DNA from: Pseudomonas sp. JAI120
GTDB lineage: Bacteria > Pseudomonadota > Gammaproteobacteria > Pseudomonadales > Pseudomonadaceae
Length of the DNA: 64,000 nucleotides
Assembly (NCBI RefSeq): GCF_014207255.1
Contig: NZ_JACHCZ010000004.1
Location: 310,001-374,000, forward strand
Direction of reading: 5' to 3'
Shown: positions 15,899-23,686 of the stretch, piece after piece
How the letters are laid out: each line of letters begins with the position of its first letter
Numbering within the stretch: position 1 is the first letter of the stretch
Position numbers and translations under genes: made by a program
The notes under the pieces: model-generated
The model's input: the letters and a program-made list of their open reading frames with translations, nothing else
What the model was told of the DNA's origin: nothing
Database searches by the model: none

Positions 15899-17815
15899 AT
15901 GTATCGTTGGTTAGCCGAAAAACTGGGGAATGTCAGCGTCAAAACCAAGCTGGCCGTAGGCTTTGGCCTGGTATTGCTGTTGACCCTGATGATCACCTTC
16001 ACTGGCTGGACCGGCCTGGGTGACGTGATCAACCGCGGTGACAAGCTGGGTTACATCTCCAGCCTCAACGGCCTGACCAAAGACCTGCGCCTGGCACGCC
16101 TGGACTATGAGATGCGCCGTGGCGAACAAGGCCCGACCGCGGTCAACGAATTGCTGAACCAGCTGGACAGTGGCTTGAAGACCGCACGCACCCTGATCGA
16201 ACAACCCGCGGACACGGCCCTGGTCGATGAACAATTGGCCGCCGTGGACCAATACAAACGCGCGTTCAACGAGATGGTGCAGGCCGGCGCCAGCCGCGAA
16301 AATGCCCGCAGCAAGCTCGGCGACACGGCCGACAATGCAGTACTAAAGGTCGGCGAAGTGGAGAAATCCCTGCTGCAAGGCGACAGCGTCACGTTGTTCA
16401 ACAGTGTGGTGGACCTGAGCAAGCTGATCCAGCAAGCACGCTTTCAAGTGCGCGGCTACACCTACAGCGGCAAGGTCGAAGCCGAGCAGCCGGCGCTGGA
16501 TGCCATCGATAACGCCCTGAAAAAAATTACCAACCTCACCAGCCAGGTGCCTGATCAATATTCGGCCAACCTGCAACAGGCCAGCGTCTCGCTGCAAGCC
16601 TACCGCGCCGCTGTCAGCCAATACCGCGACTCTCAGGTGGCCAGCGCAGCGGCGCTCAAGACCATGTCTGCGCAGGGCGATATCCTGCTGGGCCACAGTG
16701 ACAAACTGACGGTATCCCAGACGGCGGTACGCGATACGGATGCCGCGCAAGCCAAATACTTCCTGCTACTGGCTGCCGGGCTGGCGCTGATCTTCGGCCT
16801 GGTCGCGGCCTGGGCGATCACCCGTCAGATCATTATCCCGCTGAGCCAGACCCTCGAAGTTGCCGAGCGCGTTGCCTCGGGTGACCTGAGTCACAACCTC
16901 ATTTCACTGCGCCAGGATGAATTGGGCCAACTGCAACGCGCCATGCAAAGCATGACTGTGGGCCTGCGCGAGTTGATCGGCGGCATCAGCGAAGGTGTCA
17001 CCCAGATCGCCAGCGCCGCCGAGCAACTGTCGGCCGTGACCGAGCAGACCAGCGCCGGGGTCAACAGCCAGAAAGTCGAGACCGACCAAGTGGCCACCGC
17101 CATGAACGAAATGGCCGCGACCGTGCAGGAAGTGGCGCGCAATGCCGAAGAAGCGTCCGAAGCCGCCGCAGCGGCTGACCAGCAGGCCCGCGAAGGCGAC
17201 AAGGTGGTCGGTGAAGCCATCGCCCAGATCGAACGCCTGGCCACTGAAGTCGGCAATTCCACCGTCGCCATGGCCGATCTGAAACGCGAAAGCGACAAGA
17301 TCGGCAGTGTGCTCGACGTGATCAAGTCGGTGGCACAGCAAACCAACCTGCTGGCTCTCAACGCCGCGATTGAAGCAGCGCGGGCCGGTGAAGCCGGACG
17401 TGGCTTCGCAGTGGTGGCCGATGAAGTGCGCAGCCTGGCCCAGCGCACCCAGAAGTCCACCGAAGAGATCGAGGAACTGATTGCCGGCCTGCAAAGCGGC
17501 ACCCAGCAGGTGGCGAACATCATGGACAATAGCCGTGGCCTCACCGATAGCAGTGTCGAGCTGACGCGCCGCGCCGGCAGCGCCTTGGAAAACATCACAC
17601 GAACGGTATCGACCATCCAGGCGATGAACTCCCAAATCGCCACCGCTGCCGAACAGCAGAGCGCCGTAGCGGAAGAGATCAACCGCAGCGTGCTGAACGT
17701 GCGCGATGTGTCGGAACAAACGGCTGCCGCCAGCGAAGAGACCGCCACGTCTAGCACCGAACTGGCACGCCTGGGCACCCATCTGCAAACACTGGTCGGC
17801 CGCTTCCGGGTCTGA
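15899..17815 (+). CDS. Methyl-accepting chemotaxis protein with helical bimodular-type sensor domain
   Basis: This 638-residue chemoreceptor has membrane helices at about 22-42 and 280-300. The periplasmic region of roughly 235 residues is all helical and of HBM size. A HAMP domain (about 300-355) and a cytoplasmic signalling domain with hairpin tip LLALNAAIEAARAGEAGRGFAVVADEVR follow. It occupies the position of P. aeruginosa PA5072 (McpK), an HBM receptor for alpha-ketoglutarate, so an organic acid ligand is plausible but not shown. AAGGGAG precedes the start. A related receptor follows in tandem. Confidence 0.9.
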   Translation: MYRWLAEKLGNVSVKTKLAVGFGLVLLLTLMITFTGWTGLGDVINRGDKLGYISSLNGLTKDLRLARLDYEMRRGEQGPTAVNELLNQLDSGLKTARTLIEQPADTALVDEQLAAVDQYKRAFNEMVQAGASRENARSKLGDTADNAVLKVGEVEKSLLQGDSVTLFNSVVDLSKLIQQARFQVRGYTYSGKVEAEQPALDAIDNALKKITNLTSQVPDQYSANLQQASVSLQAYRAAVSQYRDSQVASAAALKTMSAQGDILLGHSDKLTVSQTAVRDTDAAQAKYFLLLAAGLALIFGLVAAWAITRQIIIPLSQTLEVAERVASGDLSHNLISLRQDELGQLQRAMQSMTVGLRELIGGISEGVTQIASAAEQLSAVTEQTSAGVNSQKVETDQVATAMNEMAATVQEVARNAEEASEAAAAADQQAREGDKVVGEAIAQIERLATEVGNSTVAMADLKRESDKIGSVLDVIKSVAQQTNLLALNAAIEAARAGEAGRGFAVVADEVRSLAQRTQKSTEEIEELIAGLQSGTQQVANIMDNSRGLTDSSVELTRRAGSALENITRTVSTIQAMNSQIATAAEQQSAVAEEINRSVLNVRDVSEQTAAASEETATSSTELARLGTHLQTLVGRFRV

Positions 17816-17827
17816 CCCCCTCCCCGC

Positions 17828-17852
17828 GCGGCGACCTGTCCTGGGTCGCCGC
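17828..17852. terminator. GC-rich stem-loop after first chemoreceptor
   Basis: GCGGCGACC (17828-17836) pairs perfectly with GGTCGCCGC (17844-17852) around a 7-base loop, 13 bases after the stop codon. No T-tract follows, so it may protect the mRNA 3' end rather than terminate by itself. Confidence 0.45.
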
Positions 17853-17980
17853 CTGCGACCTCTGAAATTTCCTACGCGTTTATCAGCCCCACCTCTGCGC
17901 CAAGAGAACTAGCGTTCAATTCAGCTCAATGTGCTTGCGCATGTCGAGAACGCCCATTGTTCACTTGTCGGAGGTTAATC

Positions 17981-19888
17981 ATGCTTCGTCGAATGACTCA
18001 TCTGTTGGGTGACGCCAGTGTCACCCTCAAACTCGCCCTGGGTTTCTCCTTGGTACTGGCCCTGAGCTTCGTGATTGCCGTGACCGGCTGGCAAGCCCTG
18101 GCTGCGTCCCTTTACCGCTCGCAAACGCTGACCGTACTCGCGCAACTGGCGGTGGCTGGCGAAGAACTGCGGGCCGACAGAATCATTTACCGCACCCTGG
18201 ACGACCCCACCAGCTTCAATCGATTGAGTGTGAGCACGGTAAAGATCGACGGGCTTCTGGTGGAGCTTTCCAGCCGGCTCAAAGTGCCAAAATCCATTGG
18301 GTATCTGCAGGAAATGGCCCGCATCAATGCAACGTTCAAAACCACCCTCAAAGACGTACCCTCACTGGTTGAGAAACGCGAAAACGCCCGAGAGCAACTG
18401 AAGCAGACCACCACGCGGACCGGTGATGTCCTGGCCCAACTCGCAAGCGATCTCCCGGACCAGGACGATACAAAGGCCCTGGATGCCATCGAAGACCTGC
18501 GCCAAGCCATCGAACAGGCCGAAGATCGTGCCCAGAGCCCTGCCTGGGCCGCCAGTTCGCTGGATGCCTACGCCCAGGCCGTCAGCGACGCCGAGCGCAA
18601 CCTCGAACTCGCCCAGGCAGCCGTGGCAAAACTGCCGGTCGATAGCGGCGTGCTGAAAAACGCCGTGCTCAGCATTCGCACCCACCTGACACGCCTCAAG
18701 GACACCCAACTCGCCACCGAAAACACGCAAAACCAGTTGGAGCAGCAGTTGGATCAGTTGCTCGGGCAGAGTGATCTCTTGAGCCAGGACCAGACCCAAC
18801 GACGCGACAGTGAAGCCGAGCAGGCCCGCACCCAAACCCTGGGCATTACTGCTGCTGCGTTGCTCTTCGGCGCCCTGGCTGCCTGGGTGATTGCCGGGCA
18901 AATCGTCAAGCCGCTGCGTAGGGCGCTGACAGTCGCCAATCGCATTGCCGAGGGCGACCTGAGCCAAGATGTGCAGACCCGACGCCGGGATGAGCTGGGC
19001 CAGTTGCAAAGCAGCATGACCCAAATGACGCTTAGCCTGCGGGGGCTGATTGGCAACATCAGCGACAACGCGAGGCAAATCGCCAGCGCTGCCGAAGAGC
19101 TTTCCACCGTGACCGAACAAACGCGTGCCGGGGTGAACAATCAGCGCGATGAAACCGAGCAGGTCGCAACCGCGATGAATCAGATGCTCGCCACCGCCCA
19201 GGAGGTTGCGCGCCACGCCGAGCAGGCGTCGATCGCTGCCGGCCAGGCCAATCAACAGACTGAACTGGGCGATCAGGTGGTGACGGATGCCGTGGCGCAA
19301 ATCGAGCACCTTGCCCATGAAATGGCGCGCGCAGGCCAGGCCATGATAGGACTGCAACGGGAAAGCCAGAAAATCAGCAGCGTGCTGGATGTGATCAAGT
19401 CTGTGTCACAGCAGACCAACCTGCTGGCGCTCAACGCCGCGATAGAAGCCGCTCGCGCCGGCGAGGCCGGTCAAGGGTTCGCGGTGGTCGCCGACGAGGT
19501 GCGCGGTCTCGCCCAACGGACCCAGCAGTCCGCCGAGGAAATCGAAGAGCTGATTGGAGGCCTGCACAGCGGTACACAACAGGTGGCCGACATCATGGAC
19601 TACAGCCGCACCCTGACCGACAACAGCGTCGGCCTGGCCCGCAACGCCGGGGACTCCCTCACGGAGATCGCCCGCACGGTGTCGGTCATCCAGGAAATGA
19701 ACCCGCAGATCGCCGCCGCCGCCGAGGAGCAAAGTGCGGTGGCCGAAGAGATCAATCGCAGCGTATTGAAAGTGCGCGACGCCTCGGAGCAAGCCGCCGC
19801 CGCCAGTGAACAGACGGCAGCGGCCAGTATCGAGCTGGCGCGGCTGGGAACGGATTTGCAGCAGTGCGTGGGGCGGTTCAAGGTATGA
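17981..19888 (+). CDS. Second methyl-accepting chemotaxis protein, tandem paralogue
   Basis: This 635-residue receptor has the same plan as its neighbour: a membrane helix at about 15-35, a helical periplasmic domain of about 235 residues, a second membrane helix near 280-300 (ITAAALLFGALAAWVIAG), HAMP and a signalling domain. The hairpin tip is almost identical, while the periplasmic domains are strongly diverged. Start ATG 17981 follows GGAGG by 6 bases. Duplication followed by change of ligand is the simplest reading; the ligand is unknown. Confidence 0.9.
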   Translation: MLRRMTHLLGDASVTLKLALGFSLVLALSFVIAVTGWQALAASLYRSQTLTVLAQLAVAGEELRADRIIYRTLDDPTSFNRLSVSTVKIDGLLVELSSRLKVPKSIGYLQEMARINATFKTTLKDVPSLVEKRENAREQLKQTTTRTGDVLAQLASDLPDQDDTKALDAIEDLRQAIEQAEDRAQSPAWAASSLDAYAQAVSDAERNLELAQAAVAKLPVDSGVLKNAVLSIRTHLTRLKDTQLATENTQNQLEQQLDQLLGQSDLLSQDQTQRRDSEAEQARTQTLGITAAALLFGALAAWVIAGQIVKPLRRALTVANRIAEGDLSQDVQTRRRDELGQLQSSMTQMTLSLRGLIGNISDNARQIASAAEELSTVTEQTRAGVNNQRDETEQVATAMNQMLATAQEVARHAEQASIAAGQANQQTELGDQVVTDAVAQIEHLAHEMARAGQAMIGLQRESQKISSVLDVIKSVSQQTNLLALNAAIEAARAGEAGQGFAVVADEVRGLAQRTQQSAEEIEELIGGLHSGTQQVADIMDYSRTLTDNSVGLARNAGDSLTEIARTVSVIQEMNPQIAAAAEEQSAVAEEINRSVLKVRDASEQAAAASEQTAAASIELARLGTDLQQCVGRFKV

Positions 19889-19900
19889 ACGCCCCGCGCC

Positions 19901-20635
19901 CTATAGCACTTGACGCAGGAACGCCTGGGCGCGCGGGTCTTTAGGCGCCGCGAAGAACTCGGCCGGGGCCGCATCTTCGAGCAACTTGCCATGATCGAAG
20001 AACAGCACCCGGTCCGCCACTTCACGGGCAAAGCCCATTTCGTGGGTGACGCAGACCATGGTCATGCCTTCCAGGGCCAGGGTCTTCATGACATCCAGCA
20101 CTTCACCAACCATTTCCGGGTCCAGGGCCGAGGTGGGCTCGTCGAACAGCATCACCTTGGGTTCCATCGCCAACGCCCGGGCAATCGCCACGCGCTGTTG
20201 CTGTCCGCCGGAAAGCCGTGATGGAAACTCGTTGGCTTTCTGCGCAATGCCGACCTTTTCCAGGAGTGCCAGGGCCTTGGCTTCGCGCTCTTTCTTGCCG
20301 CGCTTGCGCACGACTTTTTGCGCCAGGCACAGGTTCTCCAGCACCGTCATGTGGGGGAACAGGTTGAAGTGCTGGAACACCATGCCGACTTCACGCCGAT
20401 AGGCGTTCACATCGGTTTTCGGGTCGGCCAGTTGCAAGCCATCGATGCTCACCGAACCCGAATCGAACTCTTCCAGGCCATTGAGGCAACGCAGGAACGT
20501 GGACTTGCCGGAGCCGGACGGGCCGATCACCACCAGCACCTCCCCCTTGGCCACCTGAGTGGTCACATGGTCCACCGCGCGCACCACGTGCCCGCGGGTA
20601 TCGAAGACTTTTACCAGATCGCGGACTTCAATCAC
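19901..20635 (-). CDS. Polar amino acid ABC transporter, ATP-binding subunit
   Basis: The 244-residue ATPase has Walker A GPSGSGKST, signature LSGGQQQR, Walker B VMLFDEP and switch His in VCVTHEMGF. It belongs to the GlnQ/HisP group that energises uptake of polar amino acids. GTG 20635 gives the family N-terminus (IEVRDLVKVF); an ATG at 20656 is possible and would lengthen the overlap with the permease gene. The gene order binding protein, permease, ATPase on this strand makes one transporter. Confidence 0.92.
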   Translation of the reverse strand: MIEVRDLVKVFDTRGHVVRAVDHVTTQVAKGEVLVVIGPSGSGKSTFLRCLNGLEEFDSGSVSIDGLQLADPKTDVNAYRREVGMVFQHFNLFPHMTVLENLCLAQKVVRKRGKKEREAKALALLEKVGIAQKANEFPSRLSGGQQQRVAIARALAMEPKVMLFDEPTSALDPEMVGEVLDVMKTLALEGMTMVCVTHEMGFAREVADRVLFFDHGKLLEDAAPAEFFAAPKDPRAQAFLRQVL

Positions 20636-21587
20636 TTTGCGCGAGCCTCCGCTCAAGCCGGCTGGCCATTTTCGACAGCGGCAGGTTGATCAGCAGGTAC
20701 AACCCTGCAACGCAGAACAGGATTTCAAACGGCGAGAACGAGGTGGTGATCACTTCGCGACCGCTTTTGAGCAGCTCGGTAATGGCGATCACCGAGACCA
20801 GCGAGGTGTCTTTCACCAGACTGATAAATTGCCCGGCCAGGGGCGGCAGCACGCGCTTGAAGGCCTGCGGCAGCACCACATGGCGCATCGACTGGCTGGC
20901 GCTCAGGCCCAGGGAGCGAGCCGCCTCGTTCTGGCCACGGGTGATGGACTGGACACCCGCGCGGACGATTTCCGCCACATAGGCGCCGGTGAACAGCGAC
21001 AGCGCGGCGATCCCGGCAAACTCCCGGGACAAGTTGAGCACCGTGCCGATAAAGAAATAGAAAATGAAGATCTGCACCAATAGCGGCGTACCACGCACCA
21101 GCTCGACGTAGATCGTCGACAGATCGCGCAGGGTCGGGTTAGTGGACAGTCGGCATAACCCGGTGGCAAGCCCAATCGCCAGGCCGAGGATCCCGGACAC
21201 CACCGACAGCCACAACGTGGTCCACAAACCCCACATCAACGGGCCCAACGCCCAATGGCGGTTAACACCGATGACATCGCCTTCGGACACATCATCGCCG
21301 CGCGCCACTTGCAGGCTGTTGTCGGCCACACTCACGCGTTGTTCGACGCCGGCATCGTTGCGCAGGGTGACTTCGGCCACATCGCCTTTGCGGACCAGCT
21401 CGACGACAGTCGAGATGTCTGCGGCACGCTGGGCCTCTTCGGCCTGGTAGGCGAAGTATTGCGGCACACGGTTCCAGCGCCATTCGTAGGACATCAGCGA
21501 GGTGGCGTAATACAACGCGCCGGCCAGGCCAACCAGCACAACCACGGTCAGCAGGTGCCAGGGCCATTGGGCTTTTTTCTGTTTCAT
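20628..21587 (-). CDS. Polar amino acid ABC transporter permease with an N-terminal periplasmic insert
   Basis: This 319-residue permease is about 100 residues longer than typical HisM/GlnP proteins. A first membrane helix (LLTVVVLVGLAGALYYATS) is followed by a soluble segment at about 35-110, and then by the standard domain of about five helices. The coupling motif is GAYVAEIVRAGVQSITRGQNEAARSLG. The extra segment resembles a small periplasmic domain. It overlaps the ATPase gene. Substrate is unknown beyond polar amino acids. Confidence 0.9.
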   Translation of the reverse strand: MKQKKAQWPWHLLTVVVLVGLAGALYYATSLMSYEWRWNRVPQYFAYQAEEAQRAADISTVVELVRKGDVAEVTLRNDAGVEQRVSVADNSLQVARGDDVSEGDVIGVNRHWALGPLMWGLWTTLWLSVVSGILGLAIGLATGLCRLSTNPTLRDLSTIYVELVRGTPLLVQIFIFYFFIGTVLNLSREFAGIAALSLFTGAYVAEIVRAGVQSITRGQNEAARSLGLSASQSMRHVVLPQAFKRVLPPLAGQFISLVKDTSLVSVIAITELLKSGREVITTSFSPFEILFCVAGLYLLINLPLSKMASRLERRLAQSD

Positions 21588-21627
21588 TTACTCAGCATCC
21601 AAAAGAATCGTGGCACGCACACCTGAG

Positions 21628-21645
21628 GTGGCGAGCGGGCTTGCC
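21628..21645. repeat. REP-like element of a second type
   Basis: GTGGCGAGCGGGCTTGCC resembles a REP class of fluorescens pseudomonads that differs from the GTGGGAGGGGGCTTGC class elsewhere here. It sits in the 93-base gap between permease and binding-protein genes. Confidence 0.5.
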
Positions 21646-21681
21646 ACATCAAGCCCCCTCACAACAGAAAACAGTCCCGCT

Positions 21682-22482
21682 TTATTCCATGTCCTTGAGC
21701 CACTCGGAGCTCTTGAACCACTTGTCATGGATGCGATCGTAGGTGCCGTCGTTCTTGATCTGGTGCAGGAAGTTATTGATGAAGTTGATGCTGTCGTAGT
21801 CACCCTTCTTCAAGCCGAACGCCAGCGGTTCAAAGGTGAAGGGTTCTTCGAGGAACACCAGCTTGCCGTTACCGACTTTTTTCTCGGCGACCACGTTGTA
21901 CGGCGCGTCATACACAAAGGCATCGGCCTTGCCGTTGACCACGTCCAGCACACCTTCCTGCTCGTTGTCATAGCCGTGGTACTTGGCCTTGGAGATCAGC
22001 TTCTTGGCGACCATCTCACCGGTGGTGCCGAGCTTGGAGGTCAGGCGGTATTTCTCGTCGTTCAGGTCTTTGTAGGACTTGATGGTGCCTTCCAGCTCCT
22101 TGCGGATCAGCAGGGTCTGGCCGACTACGATGAAGGGTTCGCTGAAGTTCAGGCGCAGGTTGCGTTCCTGGGTCAGGGTCATGCCGCTGCCGATCATGTC
22201 GAACTTGCCGGTCAGGAACGCCGGGATGATGCCGTCATAGCCGGTGGACACCAACTCCAGCTTGACGCCCATGGACTTGGCCATGGCCTTGAGGATGTCG
22301 ACTTCGAAGCCGATGATTTCCCCGCGCTTGTCGGTCATTTCAAACGGCATGTAGGTCGGGTCCATGCCGACTTTCAGCGTGCCGCGCTTGACTGCATCGT
22401 CGATGGCACCGGCCTGGGCGGCATTGGCCGCGACCAGCGCGGTGACGCCGAGCAGCAGCATCGAAAGATACTTTTTCATCAT
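21682..22482 (-). CDS. Amino acid ABC transporter periplasmic binding protein, copy 1
   Basis: The 266-residue binding protein (SBP_bac_3 fold) has a signal peptide ending NAAQA-GAI. The ligand-pocket signatures are GTLKVGMDPTYMPFEM, GFEVDILKAMAK and MTLTQERNLRLNFSEPF. ATG 22482 follows AGGGG; a second ATG at 22479 and a TTG at 22485 are also in frame. It precedes the permease and ATPase genes and is probably the main receptor of that transporter. Confidence 0.92.
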   Translation of the reverse strand: MMKKYLSMLLLGVTALVAANAAQAGAIDDAVKRGTLKVGMDPTYMPFEMTDKRGEIIGFEVDILKAMAKSMGVKLELVSTGYDGIIPAFLTGKFDMIGSGMTLTQERNLRLNFSEPFIVVGQTLLIRKELEGTIKSYKDLNDEKYRLTSKLGTTGEMVAKKLISKAKYHGYDNEQEGVLDVVNGKADAFVYDAPYNVVAEKKVGNGKLVFLEEPFTFEPLAFGLKKGDYDSINFINNFLHQIKNDGTYDRIHDKWFKSSEWLKDME

Positions 22483-22689
22483 CAAGTCCCCTGAACGATT
22501 CTTATAAGGTCGGCGCGCAAAAGGGCTGCACCAATTCGGGGTGCGATCCTAACCCACTCATTGCCCGTCACAAAGGTTTCACGGGTAATTGTTATCTGCG
22601 TATGTCGGAAAAGCCCCACAACGGTGCGGCCAAATGCAGGGATAGACACTTGCGTCGGCCACATCGGCAACGGATTGATGTGTAAGAAG
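22483..22689 (-). promoter_or_regulatory. Spacer between the two binding-protein genes
   Basis: This 207-base gap before copy 1 is long enough to hold a separate promoter for copy 1, permease and ATPase. I see no recognisable operator or terminator in it. Confidence 0.3.
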
Positions 22690-23499
22690 TTATGACTTCC
22701 AGTCAACCTCAACCATCCAGTCCATGTCCTTGAACCACTTGTCGTGCAAGCGATCGTAGGTCCCGTCCTGGGCGATCTGATTGAGGAAATGGTTGATCCA
22801 ATTAAGGCTGTCAAAATCGCCTTTCTTCACGCCAAACGCCAAGGGTTCAAAGGTGAACGGCTGTTCAAGCGCCAGCAGCTCGCGGTTTTCCGGCAAGCTC
22901 AGGGCAATCAGGTTATACGGCGCATCATAAATAAAGGCATCGGCGGCGCCGTTCACCACTTGGCGCACGGCTTCCTGTGGCGTTGCAAAAGCGCTCAACC
23001 GCGCCGCCCCCAGGAATCGTTGCGCCGCTGCCTCGCCAGTGGTGCCTTGGACGGTGGTGACCCGGTAAGTGGCGTCGTCCAGGTCTTCAACACTGGTGAC
23101 CTTGCCCCTCAGGCTGGGGTGCAGCAACACGGTTTGCCCCACCACGATAAAGGAGTCGCTGAAATTGAGCTTCAGGTTGCGCTCCTGGGTGACGGTCATG
23201 CCGCTGCCGATCAGGTCGAACTTTTTCGCCTGCAGCCCAGGCAGCAGCTCGGTGTAGGGCACGCTGACCAATTCAAGCTCGACGCCCAGGGCCTGGCTCA
23301 TCACCTTGAGCAGGTCGATTTCAAAGCCAACGATACGCCCCTGTCTATCGGTCATTTCAAAGGGGATGTAGGTGGGCGTGGTGCCAACTTTCAGCACACC
23401 ACGCCGAACCGCGTCGTCGATGGCACCGGCCTGCACCAGACCTCCGTGAATCAATGCAATAACGCCGATCAGCAATGCCGAACAATACCTTTTGATCAT
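22690..23499 (-). CDS. Amino acid ABC transporter periplasmic binding protein, copy 2
   Basis: This 269-residue protein is closely related to copy 1: signal peptide ending LVQA-GAI, GVLKVGTTPTYIPFEM, GFEIDLLKVMSQ and MTVTQERNLKLNFSD. ATG 23499 follows AGGGGG. Both share the fold and most pocket motifs, but the second lobes differ. It lies first in the cluster on this strand. Two receptors feeding one permease would widen the ligand range. The direction of divergence cannot be read here. Confidence 0.9.
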   Translation of the reverse strand: MIKRYCSALLIGVIALIHGGLVQAGAIDDAVRRGVLKVGTTPTYIPFEMTDRQGRIVGFEIDLLKVMSQALGVELELVSVPYTELLPGLQAKKFDLIGSGMTVTQERNLKLNFSDSFIVVGQTVLLHPSLRGKVTSVEDLDDATYRVTTVQGTTGEAAAQRFLGAARLSAFATPQEAVRQVVNGAADAFIYDAPYNLIALSLPENRELLALEQPFTFEPLAFGVKKGDFDSLNWINHFLNQIAQDGTYDRLHDKWFKDMDWMVEVDWKS

Positions 23500-23653
23500 G
23501 AATCCCCCTGTGACCGAGTCAAATTTGGGGGGCGATCCTACCCCACTCACGGGCACGTAAATACGCCTCGAACAAGGGTCTTTTGTTTCGAAATAACAAG
23601 GAGTTAGGGCGATAAAGAAGAAGATGGAAACGCTGTAGGACCAGCGCTTCGAA

Positions 23654-23680
23654 CGCCCCCGAAGTGAACCCTCGGGGGCG
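23654..23680 (-). terminator. Strong stem-loop after opgH
   Basis: CGCCCCCGA (23654-23662) pairs perfectly with TCGGGGGCG (23672-23680), seven bases after the opgH stop codon. There is no T-tract on the minus strand, so it may act mainly as a 3' end stabiliser. Confidence 0.55.
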
Positions 23681-23686
23681 CCTGAA

